NCBI GenBank assembly: GCA_023053685.1
Contig: JALIGW010000059.1
Coordinates: 2,170,001-2,234,000 of the forward strand
Reading direction: 5' to 3'
DNA: 64,000 nt
DNA from: Diadophis punctatus similis
Taxonomy: Eukaryota; Chordata; Lepidosauria; Squamata; Dipsadidae
In this document: one piece after another, positions 39,001 through 50,850 of the stretch
Layout: each line of letters opens with the position of its first letter
Numbering within the stretch: position 1 is the first letter of the stretch
Position numbers and translations under genes: made by a program
The notes under the pieces: generated by a model
Seen by the model: the letters and a program-made list of their open reading frames with translations, nothing else
The model's database searches: none
Told to the model about the DNA's origin: nothing

Positions 39001-39563
39001 GGGTGTGGAAAGCCAAATTACCACACCATTTTCAGGTCCGAGTTTTCCCTGAGGAATTAGCCCAAGCCGTATCTCATAATTTGCCTTAGGACTCAATTAT
39101 AACAGAAAACTTCACTTTTGACACAGAGCTCAGAAATGAAAAAGAAACACATATTCATGTTCTCCAGGGTCTGGAAAGCCAAATTCTCACACCATTTTCA
39201 GATCCGAGCTTTCCCTGAGGAATTAGCCCAAGGCGTTTCTCAGAATTTTCCATAGAACTCAATTATAACAGAAAACTTCACTTTTGACACAGAGCTCAGA
39301 AATGAAATAGAAACACATATTCTTGTTCCCTAGGCTCTGGAAAGACAAAATCTCACACAATTTTCAGATCCGAGCTTTCCCTGAGGAGTTAGCCCAAGCC
39401 TTATCATAGAATTTGTCTTTGGACTCAATTCAGCCCGAAAACCTCACTTTTGACACAGAGCTCAGAAATGAAAAAGAAACACATATTCATGTTCTCCAGG
39501 GTCTAGAAAGCCGAATTCTGACACCATTTACAGATCCGAGCTTTCCCTGAGGAGTTAGCCCAA
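36077..39563. repeat. Right domain: M-headed unit of 21 monomers
   Basis: Order at the left: M(36077) N(36242) L(36407) B(36573) F''(36739) D'(36904, catggaattt) C''(37070) J'(37236) gggctcag monomer (37402) E(37568) G(37739) H(37905). It then continues through cactcttgac and cactattgac monomers to C', K, Kb, A, L and B-like/A' before the next M at 39564. It matches the 30,596 unit closely but keeps the gggctcag monomer and E as two separate units where the earlier unit has one hybrid. Confidence 0.87.
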
Positions 39564-42552
39564 GGCGTATCATAGAATTTACTTTAAGACTCAATTCACC
39601 CCGAAAACCTCACTGTTGACACAGAGCTCAGAAATGAAAAAGAAACACAAATTCATGTTCCCTAGACTCTGGAAAGAAAAATCTCACACAATTTTTAGAT
39701 CCGAACTTTCCCTGACGAGTTAGCCCAAGCCTTATCATAGAATTTGCCTTAGAACTCAATTCAGCCAGAAAACTTCCCTTTTGACACAGAGCTCAGAAAT
39801 GAAAAAGAAACACATATTCATGTTCCCAGGGTCTGGAAAGCCAGATTCTCACACCATTTTCAGATCCGAGCTTTCCCTGAGGAATTAGCCCAAGGCGTTT
39901 CTCAGAATTTGCCATAGAACTCAATTATAACAGAAAACTTCACTTTTGACACAGAGCTCAGAAATGAAATAGAAACACATATTCTTGTTCCCTAGGCTCT
40001 GGAAAGACAAAATCTCACACAATTTTCAGATCCGAGCTTTCCCTGAGGAGTTAGCCCAAGCCTTATCATAGAATTTGCCTTTGGACTCAATTCAGCCCGA
40101 AACCTCACTTTTGACACAGAGCTCAAAAATGAAAAAGAAACACATATCCATGTTCCCCAGGGTATGGAAAACCGAATTCCCACACCATTTGCCGATCCGA
40201 GCATTCCCTGAGGAATTAGCCCAAGCCGTATCATAGAATTTACCTTACGACTCAATTCAGCCCGAAAACCTCACTTTTGACACAGAGCTCAGAAATGAAA
40301 AAGAAACACATATCCGTGTTCCCCAGGTCTGGAAAGCCAAAATCTCACAAAATTTTCAGATCCAAGCATTCCCTGAGGAATTAGCCCAAGCCGTATCATA
40401 GAATTTACCTTACGACTCAATTCAGCCTGAAAACCTCACTTTTGACACAGAGCTGAGAAATGAAAAAGAAACACATATCCATGTTCCCCAGGGTATGGAA
40501 ATCCAAAATCTCACACCATTTTCAGATCCAAGCATTCCCTGAGGAATTAGCCCAAGCCGTATCATAGAATTTACCTTACGACTCAATTCAGCCCGAAAAC
40601 CTCACTTTTGACACAGAGCTCAGAAATGAAAAAGAAACACATATCCATGTTCCCCAGGTTATGGAAAACAGAATTCCCACACCATTTGCAGATCCGAGCA
40701 TTCCCTGATGAATTAGCCCAAGCCGTATCATAGAATTTACCTTACGACTCAATTCAGCCCGAAAACCTCACTTTTGACACAGAGCTCAGAAATGAAAAAG
40801 AAACACATACAGTATTCCTGTTCCCTAGGGTCTGGAAAGCCAAATTCTCACACCATTTTCAGATCCGAGCTTTCCCTGTTGAGTTAGCCCAAGCCGTATC
40901 TCAGAATTTGCCTTGGGACTCAATTCAACCAGAAAACCTCACTTTTGACACAGAGCTGAGAAATGAAAAAGAAACACATATCCATGTTCCCCAGGGTCTG
41001 GAAAGCCAAAATCTCACAAAATTTTCAGATCCAAGCATTCCCTGAGGAATTAGCCCAAGCCGTATCATAGAATTTACCTTACGACTCAATTCAGCCCGAA
41101 AACCTCACTATTGACACAGAGCTCAGAAATGAAAAAGAAACACATATCCATGTTCCCCAGGGTATGGAAAACCAAATTACCACACCATTTGCCGATCCGA
41201 GCATTCCCTGAGGAATTAGCCCAAGGCGTTTCTCAGAATTTGCCATAGAACTCAATTCAGCCCGAAAACTTCACTTTTGACACAGAGCTCAGAAATGAAA
41301 AAGAAACACATATTCATGTTCCCCAGGGTCTGGAAAGCCAAATTCTCACACCATTTTCAGATCCGAGCTTTCCCTGTGGAGTTAGCCCAAGCCGTATCTC
41401 ATAATTTGCCTTAGGATTCAATTCAACCAGAAAACTTCACTTTTGACACAGAGCCCAGAAATGAAAAAGAAACACATATTCATGTTCCCCAGGGTCTGGA
41501 AAGCCAAAATCTCACAAAATTTTCAGATCCAAGCATTCCCTGAGGAATTAGCCCAAGCCGTATCATAGAATTTACCTTACGACTCAATTCAGCCCGAAAA
41601 CCTCTCTTTTGACACAGAGCTCAGAAATGAAAAAGAAATACCTATCCATGTTCCCCAGGGTATGGAAAGCCGAATTCCCACACCATTTGCAGATCTGAGC
41701 TTTCCCTGAGGACTTAGCCCAAGGCGTTTCTCAGAATTTGCCATAGAACTCAATTCAGCCCGAAAACCTCACTTTTGACATAGAGCTCAGAAATGAAAAA
41801 CAAACACATATCCATGTTCCCCAGGGTGTGGAAAGCCAAATTACCACACCATTTTCAGGTCCGAGTTTTCCCTGAGGAATTAGCCCAAGCCGTATCTCAT
41901 AATTTGCCTTAGGACTCAATTATAACAGAAAACTTCACTTTTGACACAGAGCTCAGAAATGAAAAAGAAACACATATTCATGTTCTCCAGGGTCTGGAAA
42001 GCCAAATTCTCACACCATTTTCAGATCCGAGCTTTCCCTGAGGAATTAGCCCAAGGCGTTTCTCAGAATTTGCCATAGAACTCAATTATAACAGAAAACT
42101 TCACTTTTGACACAGAGCTCAGAAATGAAATAGAAACACATATTCTTGTTCCCTAGGCTCTGGAAAGACAAAATCTCACACAATTTTCAGATCCGAGCTT
42201 TCCCTGAGGAGTTAGCCCAAGCCTTATCATAGAATTTGTCTTTGGACTCAATTCAGCCCGAAAACCTCACTTTTGACACAGAGCTCAGAAATGAAAAAGA
42301 AACACATATCCATGTTCCCCAGGGTATGGAAAACCGAATTCCCACACAATTTGCCGATCCGAGCATTCCCTGAGGTATTAGCCCAAGCCGTATCATAGAA
42401 TTTACCTTACGACTCAATTCAGCCCGAAAACCTCACTTTTGACACAGAGCTCAGAAATGAAAAAGAAACACATATTCATGTTCTCCAGGGTCTAGAAAGC
42501 CGAATTCTGACACCATTTACAGATCCGAGCTTTCCCTGAGGAGTTAGCCCAA
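39564..42552. repeat. Right domain: M-headed unit of 18 monomers lacking G-H
   Basis: Order: M(39564) N(39729) L(39894) B(40060) F''(40225, tccgtgttcc) D'(40390) ttatggaaaacag monomer (40556) E(40722) G/C'' hybrid(40893), cactattgac monomer (41059), Kb/C-like (41225), C'(41391, gagcccag) K(41557) Kb(41723) A(41889) L(42055) B(42221) A'(42387). The 40893 monomer begins like G (ttgggactc), then becomes C'' (caaccagaaaacc, gagctgag). The exchange skipped the G-H pair present in neighbouring units. Confidence 0.88.
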
Positions 42553-45117
42553 GGCGTATCATAGAATTTACTTTAAGACTCAATTCACCCCGAAAACCTC
42601 ACTGTTGACACAGAGCTCAGAAATGAAAAAGAAACACAAATTCATGTTCCCTAGACTCTGGAAAGAAAAATCTCACACAATTTTTAGATCCGAACTTTCC
42701 CTGACGAGTTAGCCCAAGCCTTATCATAGAATTTGCCTTAGAACTCAATTCAGCCAGAAAACTTCCCTTTTGACACAGAGCTCAGAAATGAAAAAGAAAC
42801 ACATATTCATGTTCCCAGGGTCTGGAAAGCCAAATTCTCAAACCATTTTCAGATCCGAGCTTTCCCTGAGGAATTAGCCCAAGGCGTTTCTCAGAATTTG
42901 CCATAGAACTCAATTATAACAGAAAACTTCACTTTTGACACAGAGCTCAGAAATGAAATAGAAACACATATTCTTGTTCCCTAGGCTCTGGAAAGACAAA
43001 ATCTCACACAATTTTCAGATCCGAGCTTTCCCTGAGGAGTTAGCCCAAGCCTTATCATAGAATTTGCCTTTGGACTCAATTCAGCCCGAAAACCTCACTT
43101 TTGACACAGAGCTCAAAAATGAAAAAGAAACACATATCCATGTTCCCCAGGGTATGGAAAACCGAATTCCCACACCATTTGCCGATCCGAGCATTCCCTG
43201 AGGAATTAGCCCAAGCCGTATCATAGAATTTACCTTACGACTCAATTCAGCCCGAAAACCTCACTTTTGACACAGAGCTCAGAAATGAAAAAGAAACACG
43301 TATCCATGTTCCCCAGGTCTGGAAAGCCAAAATCTCACAAAATTTTCAGATCCAAGCATTCCCTGAGGAATTAGCCCAAGCCGTATCATAGAATTTACCT
43401 TACGACTCAATTCAGCCTGAAAACCTCACTTTTGACACAGAGCTGAGAAATGAAAAAGAAACACATATCCATGTTCCCCAGGGTATGGAAATCCAAAATC
43501 TCACACCATTTTCAGATCCAAGCATTCCCTGAGGAATTAGCCCAAGCCGTATCTCATAATTTGCCTTAGGATTCAATTCAACCAGAAAATCTCACTTTTG
43601 ACACAGAGCTGAGAAATGAAAAAGAAACACATATCCATGTTCCCCAGGGTCTGGAAAAGCAAATTCCCACACCATTTTCAGATCCGAGCAATCCCTGAGG
43701 AATTAGCCCAAGCCGTATCATAGAATTTACCTTACGACTCAATTCAGCCCGAAAACCTCACTTTTGACACAGAGCTCAGAAATGAAAAAGAAACACATAT
43801 CCATGTTCCCCAGGTTATGGAAAACAGAATTCCCACACCATTTGCAGATCCGAGCATTCCCTGATGAATTAGCCCAAGCCGTATCATAGAATTTACCTTA
43901 CGACTCAATTCAGCCCGAAAACCTCACTTTTGACACAGAGCTCAGAAATGAAAAAGAAACACATACAGTATTCCTGTTCCCTAGGGTCTGGAAAGCCAAA
44001 TTCTCACACCATTTTCAGATCCGAGCTTTCCCTGTTGAGTTAGCCCAAGCCGTATCTCAGAATTTGCCTTGGGACTCAATTCAGCCAGAAAACTTCACTT
44101 TTGACACAGAGCTCAGAAATGAAAAAGAAACACATAGCCATAATCCCCAGGGTGTGGAAAGACAAAATCTCACACAATTTTCAGATCCGAGCTTTCCCTG
44201 AGGAGTTAGCCAAAGGCCTATCTCAGAATTTGCCATAGAAATCAATTCAGCCAGAAACTTCAGTTTTGACACAGAGCTCAGAAATGAAAAAGAAACAAAT
44301 ATTCATGTTCCCAGGGTCTGGAAAGCCAAATTCTCACACCATTTTCAGATCCGAGCTTTCCCTGAGGAATTAGCCCAAGGCGTTTCTCAGAATTTGCCAT
44401 AGAACTCAATTATAACAGAAAACTTCACTTTTGACACAGAGCTCAGAAATGAAATAGAAACACATATTCTTGTTCCTTAGGCTCTGGAAAGAGAAAATCT
44501 CACACAATTTTCAGATCCGAGCTTTCCCTGAGGAGTTAGCCCAAGCCTTATCATAGAATTTGTCTTTGGACTCAATTCAGCCCGAAAACCTCACTTTTGA
44601 CACAGAGCTCAGAAATGAAAAAGAAACACATATCCATGTTCCTCAGGGTATGGAAAACCGAATTCCCACACCATTTGCCGATCCGAGCATTCCCTGAGGA
44701 ATTAGCCCAAGCCGTATCATAGAATTTACCTTACGACTCAATTCAGCCCGAAAACCTCACTTTTGACACAGAGCTCAGAAATGAAAAAGAAACACATATC
44801 CATGTTCCCCAGGTCTGGAAAGCCAAAATCTCACAAAATTTTCAGATCCAAGCATTCCCTGAGGAATTAGCCCAAGCCGTATCATAGAATTTACCTTACG
44901 ACTCAATTCAGCCTGAAAGCCTCACTTTTGACACAGAGCTGAGAAATGAAAAAGAAACACATATCCATGTTCCCCAGGGTATGGAAATCCAAAATCTCAC
45001 ACCATTTTCAGATCCAAGCATTCCCTGAGGAATTAGCCCAATCCGAATCTCATAATTTGCCTTAGGATTCAATTCAACCAGAAAACCTCACTTTTGACAC
45101 AGAGCTGAGAAATGAAA
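42131..45117. repeat. 18-monomer HOR, 2,987 bp, copy 1
   Basis: After the exchange point within L(42055) the order is B(42221) A'(42387) M(42553) N(42718) L(42883) B(43049) F''(43215) D'(43380) C''/D(43546) ttatggaaaacag monomer (43712) E(43878) G(44049) H/N(44215) L(44379) B(44545) F''(44711) D'(44876) and the hybrid at 45042. Private variants shared with copy 2 at exactly 2,987 bp include cacacaatttgcc (42,344), aaacacgtatcc (about 43,299), ccataatcccc (about 44,138), gttccttaggc (about 44,472) and gttcctcaggg (about 44,638). Confidence 0.95.
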
Positions 45118-45207
45118 TAGAAACACATATTCTTGTTCCCTAGGCTCTGGAAAGACAAAATCTCACACAATTTTCAGATCCGAGCTTTCCCTGAGGAGTT
45201 AGCCCAA
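45042..45207. repeat. Hybrid C''/L monomer: crossover scar
   Basis: The left part matches C'' as at 48029 (ggattcaattcaacc, aaaacctcac, gagctgag). From aatagaaac onward it matches L as at 42055 (tattcttg, taggctctgg). The switch lies in the shared word agaaatgaa, about 45,107-45,117, inside the conserved core of the monomer. It joins the end of one 2,987-bp copy to the start of the next. Confidence 0.93.
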
Positions 45208-48104
45208 GCCTTATCATAGAATTTGTCTTTGGACTCAATTCAGCCCGAAAACCTCACTTTTGACACAGAGCTCAGAAATGAAAAAGAAACACATATCCAT
45301 GTTCCGCAGGGTATGGAAAACCGAATTCCCACACAATTTGCCGATCCGAGCATTCCCTGAGGTATTAGCCCAAGCCGTATCATAGAATTTACCTTACGAC
45401 TCAATTCAGCCCGAAAACCTCACTTTTGACACAGAGCTCAGAAATGAAAAAGAAACACATATTCATGTTCTCCAGGGTCTAGAAAGCCGAATTCTGACAC
45501 CATTTACAGATCCGAGCTTTCCCTGAGGAGTTAGCCCAAGGCGTATCATAGAATTTACTTTAAGACTCAATTCACCCCGAAAACCTCACTGTTGACACAG
45601 AGCTCAGAAATGAAAAAGAAACACAAATTCATGTTCCCTAGACTCTGGAAAGAAAAATCTCACACAATTTTTTGATCCGAACTTTCCCTGACGAGTTAGC
45701 CCAAGCCTTATCATAGAATTTGCCTTAGAACTCAATTCAGCCAGAAAACTTCCCTTTTGACACAGAGCTCAGAAATGAAAAAGAAACACATATTCATGTT
45801 CCCAGGGTCTGGAAAGCCAAATTCTCAAACCATTTTCAGATCCGAGCTTTCCCTGAGGAATTAGCCCAAGGCGTTTCTCAGAATTTGCCATAGAACTCAA
45901 TTATAACAGAAAACTTCACTTTTCACACAGAGCTCAGAAATGAAATAGAAACACATATTCTTGTTCCCTAGGCTCTGGAAAGACAAAATCTCACACAATT
46001 TTCAGATCCGAGCTTTCCCTGAGGAGTTAGCCCAAGCCTTATCATAGAATTTGCCTTTGGACTCAATTCAGCCCGAAAACCTCACTTTTGACACAGAGCT
46101 CAAAAATGAAAAAGAAACACATATCCATGTTCCCCAGGGTATGGAAAACCGAATTCCCACACCATTTGCCGATCCGAGCATTCCCTGAGGAATTAGCCCA
46201 AGCCGTATCATAGAATTTACCTTACGACTCAATTCAGCCCGAAAACCTCACTTTTGACACAGAGCTCAGAAATGAAAAAGAAACACGTATCCATGTTCCC
46301 CAGGTCTGGAAAGCCAAAATCTCACAAAATTTTCAGATCCAAGCATTCCCTGAGGAATTAGCCCAAGCCGTATCATAGAATTTACCTTACGACTCAATTC
46401 AGCCTGAAAACCTCACTTTTGACACAGAGCTGAGAAATGAAAAAGAAACACATATCCATGTTCCCCAGGGTATGGAAATCCAAAATCTCACACCATTTTC
46501 AGATCCAAGCATTCCCTGAGGAATTAGCCCAAGCCGTATCTCATAATTTGCCTTAGGATTCAATTCAACCAGAAAATCTCACTTTTGACACAGAGCTGAG
46601 AAATGAAAAAGAAACACATATCCATGTTCCCCAGGGTCTGGAAAAGCAAATTCCCACACCATTTTCAGATCCGAGCAATCCCTGAGGAATTAGCCCAAGC
46701 TGTATCATAGAATTTACCTTACGACTCAATTCAGCCCGAAAACCTCACTTTTGACACAGAGCTCAGAAATGAAAAAGAAACACATATCCATGTTCCCCAG
46801 GTTATGGAAAACAGAATTCCCACACCATTTGCAGATCCGAGCATTCCCTGATGAATTAGCCCAAGCCGTATCATAGAATTTACCTTACGACTCAATTCAG
46901 CCCGAAAACCTCACTTTTGACACAGAGCTCAGAAATGAAAAAGAAACACATACAGTATTCCTGTTCCCTAGGGTCTGGAAAGCCAAATTCTCACACCATT
47001 TTCAGATCCGAGCTTTCCCTGTTGAGTTAGCCCAAGCCGTATCTCAGAATTTGCCTTGGGACTCAATTCAGCCAGAAAACTTCACTTTTGACACAGAGCT
47101 CAGAAATGAAAAAGAAACACATAGCCATAATCCCCAGGGTGTGGAAAGACAAAATCTCACACAATTTTCAGATCCGAGCTTTCCCTGAGGAGTTAGCCAA
47201 AGGCCTATCTCAGAATTTGCCATAGAAATCAATTCAGCCAGAAACTTCAGTTTTGACACAGAGCTCAGAAATGAAAAAGAAACAAATATTCATGTTCCCA
47301 GGGTCTGGAAAGCCAAATTCTCACACCATTTTCAGATCCGAGCTTTCCCTGAGGAATTAGCCCAAGGCGTTTCTCAGAATTTGCCATAGAACTCAATTAT
47401 AACAGAAAACTTCACTTTTGACACAGAGCTCAGAAATGAAATAGAAACACATATTCTTGTTCCTTAGGCTCTGGAAAGAGAAAATCTCACACAATTTTCA
47501 GATCCGAGCTTTCCCTGAGGAGTTAGCCCAAGCCTTATCATAGAATTTGTCTTTGGACTCAATTCAGCCCGAAAACCTCACTTTTGACACAGAGCTCAGA
47601 AATGAAAAAGAAACACATATCCATGTTCCTCAGGGTATGGAAAACCGAATTCCCACACCATTTGCCGATCCGAGCATTCCCTGAGGAATTAGCCCAAGCC
47701 GTATCATAGAATTTACCTTACGACTCAATTCAGCCCGAAAACCTCACTTTTGACACAGAGCTCAGAAATGAAAAAGAAACACATATCCATGTTCCCCAGG
47801 TCTGGAAAGCCAAAATCTCACAAAATTTTCAGATCCAAGCATTCCCTGAGGAATTAGCCCAAGCCGTATCATAGAATTTACCTTACGACTCAATTCAGCC
47901 TGAAAACCTCACTTTTGACACAGAGCTGAGAAATGAAAAAGAAACACATATCCATGTTCCCCAGGGTATGGAAATCCAAAATCTCACACCATTTTCAGAT
48001 CCAAGCATTCCCTGAGGAATTAGCCCAAGCCGTATCTCATAATTTGCCTTAGGATTCAATTCAACCAGAAAACCTCACTTTTGACACAGAGCTGAGAAAT
48101 GAAA
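45118..48104. repeat. 18-monomer HOR, 2,987 bp, copy 2
   Basis: It repeats 42,131-45,117 in the same order. Only scattered differences are visible, among them gttccgcagg against gttccccagg at about 45,305, cttttcacac at about 45,921, gctgtatc at about 46,699, and cctgaaaacc against copy 1's private cctgaaagcc (about 44,917). At its right end the array runs on into the normal C'' monomer (48029), which has aatgaaaaagaaac where copy 1's end joins to aatgaaatagaaac. The two copies are therefore the product of one recent exchange with an 18-monomer offset. Confidence 0.95.
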
Positions 48105-48857
48105 AAGAAACACATATCCATGTTCCCCAGGGTCTGGAAAGCCAAAATCTCACAAAATTTTCAGATCCAAGCATTCCCTGAGGAATTAGCCCAAGCCGTA
48201 TCATAGAATTTACCTTACGACTCAATTCAGCCCAAAAACCTCACTTTTGACACAGAGCTCAGAAATGAAAAAGAAACACATATCCATGTTCCCCAGGGTA
48301 TGGAAAAGCAAATTCCCACACCATTTTCAGATCCGAGCAATCCCTGAGGAATTAGCCCAAGCCGTATCATAGAATTTACCTTACGACTCAATTCAGCCCG
48401 AAAACCTCACTTTTGACACAGAGCTCAGAAATGAAAAAGAAACACATATCCATGTTCCCCAGGTTATGGAAAACCGAATTCCCACACCATTTGCAGATCC
48501 GAGCTTTCCCTGAGGACTTAGCCCAAGGCGTTTCTCAGAATTTGCCATAGAACTCAATTCAGCCCGAAAACCTCACTTTGACATAGAGCTCAGAAATGAA
48601 AAACAAACACATATCCATGTTCCCCAGGGTGTGGAAAGCCAAATTACCACACCATTTTCAGGTCCGAGTTTTCCCTGAGGAATTAGCCCAAGCCGTATCT
48701 CATAATTTGCCTTAGGACTCAATTATAACAGAAAACTTCACTTTCGACACAGAGCTCAGAAATGAAAAAGAAACACATATTCATGTTCTCCAGGGTCTAG
48801 AAAGCCGAATTCTGACACCATTTACAGATCCGAGCTTTCCCTGAGGAGTTAGCCCAA
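48105..48857. repeat. Linking segment to the next M-headed unit
   Basis: The remainder of C''(48029) is followed by J'(48195), a ttatggaaaaccg/K hybrid (48361) ending in gaggactta, Kb(48527, 165 bp, tttgacatag) and A(48692, tttcgacac). The tttcgacac form of A recurs in the right domain at about 35,961, 48,743, 51,233 and 56,555, each time just upstream of M, so it is a marker of the right-domain HOR start. Confidence 0.85.
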
Positions 48858-50850
48858 GGCGTATCATAGAATTTACTTTAAGACTCAATTCACCCCGAAA
48901 ACCTCACTGTTGACACAGAGCTCAGAAATGAAAAAGAAACACAAATTCATGTTCCCTAGACTCTGGAAAGAAAAATCTCACACAATTTTTAGATCCGAAC
49001 TTTCCCTGACGAGTTAGCCCAAGCCTTATCATAGAATTTGCCTTAGAACTCAATTCAGCCAGAAAACTTCCCTTTTGACACAGAGCTCAGAAATGAAAAA
49101 GAAACACATATTCATGTTCCCAGGGTCTGGAAAGCCAAATTCACACACCATTTTCAGATCCGAGCTTTCCCTGAGGAATTAGCCCAAGGCATTTCTCAGA
49201 ATTTGCCATAGAACTCAATTATAACAGAAAACTTCACTTTTGACACAGAGCTCAGAAATAAAAAAGAAACACATATCCATGTTCCCCAGGGTATGGAAAA
49301 CCGAATTCCCACACCATTTGCCGATCCGAGCATTCCCTGAGGAATTAGCCCAAGCCGTATCATAGAATTTACCTTACGACTCAATTCAGCCCGAAAACCT
49401 CACTTTTGACACAGAGCTCAGAAATGAAAAAGAAACACATATCCATGTTCCCCAGGTCTGGAAAGCCAAAATCTCACAAAATTTTCAGATCCAAGCATTC
49501 CCTGAGGAATTAGCCCAAGCCGTATCATGGAATTTACCTTACGACTCAATTCAGCCTGAAAACCTCACTTTTGACACAGAGCTGAGAAATGAAAAAGAAA
49601 CACATATCCATGTTCCCCAGGGTATGGAAATCCAAAATCTCACACCATTTTCAGATCCAAGCATTCCCTGAGGAATTAGCCCAAGCCGTATCTCATAATT
49701 TGCCTTAGGATTCAATTCAACCAGAAAACCTCACTTTTGACACAGAGCTGAGAAATGAAAAAGAAACACATATCCATGTTCCCCAGGGTCTGGAAAGCCA
49801 AAATCTCACAAAATTTTCAGATCCAAGCATTCCCTGAGGAATTAGCCCAAGCCGTATCATAGAATTTACCTTACGACTCAATTCAGCCCAAAAACCTCAC
49901 TTTTGACACAGAGCTCAGAAATGAAAAAGAAACACATATCCATGTTCCCCAGGGTATGGAAAAGCAAATTCCCACACCATTTTCAGATCCGAGCAATCCC
50001 TGAGGAATTAGCCCAAGCCGTATCATAGAATTTACCTTACGACTCAATTCAGCCCGAAAACCTCACTTTTGACACAGGGCTCAGAAATGAAAAAGAAACA
50101 CATATCCATGTTCCCCAGGTTATGGAAAACCGAATTCCCACACCATTTGCAGATCCGAGCATTCCCTGATGAATTAGCCCAAGCCGTATCATAGAATTTA
50201 CCTTACGACTCAATTCAGCCCGAAAACCTCACTTTTGACACAGAGCTCAGAAATGAAAAAGAAACACATACAGTATCCCTGTTCCCTAGGGTCTGGAAAG
50301 CCAAATTCTCACACCATTTTCAGATCCGAGCTTTCCCTGTTGAGTTAGCCCAAGCCGTATCTCAGAATTTGCCTTGGGACTCAATTCAGCCAGAAAACTT
50401 CACTTTTGACACAGAGCTCAGAAATGAAAAAGAAACACATAGCCATGATCCCCAGGGTGTGGAAAGACAAAATCTCACACAATTTTCAGATCCGAGCTTT
50501 CCCTGAGGAGTTAGCCAAAGGCCTATCTCAGAATTTGCCATAGAAATCAATTCAGCCAGAAACTTCACTTTTGACACAGAGGTCAGAAATGAAAAACAAA
50601 CACATATCCATGTTCCCCAGGGTGTGGAAAGCCAAATTACCACACTATTTTCAGGTCCTAGTTTTCCCTGAGGAATTAGCCAAAGCCGTATTTCATAATT
50701 TGCCTTAGGACTCAATTCAGCCAGAAAACGTCACTCTTGACACAGAGCTCAGAAATGAAAAAGAAATACATATTCATGTTCCCTAGGGTCGGGAAAGCCA
50801 AATTTTCACACCATTTTCAGATCCGAGCATTCCCTGAGGAATTAGCCCAA
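48361..50850. repeat. 15-monomer HOR, 2,490 bp, copy 1
   Basis: Order: ttatggaaaaccg/K(48361) Kb(48527) A(48692) M(48858) N(49023) L/B hybrid(49188) F''(49354) D'(49519) C''(49685) J'(49851) gggctcag monomer (50017) E(50183) G(50354) H(50520) cactcttgac monomer (50685). The ccccaggttatgg variant at 48,461 and the M start at 48,858 recur 2,490 bp later. L and B, separate in the 36,077 unit, are fused: 49188 begins ggcatttctcag with ataacag, then switches to aaataaaaaag of B. Confidence 0.92.

Noticed and set aside
42131..48104. Assembly artefact as the explanation for the 2,987-bp duplication
   Set aside because: It cannot be excluded without reads, but the copies differ at several sites and the joint is a clean hybrid monomer in register, which fits a real exchange better. 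Kept as a check under the finding.
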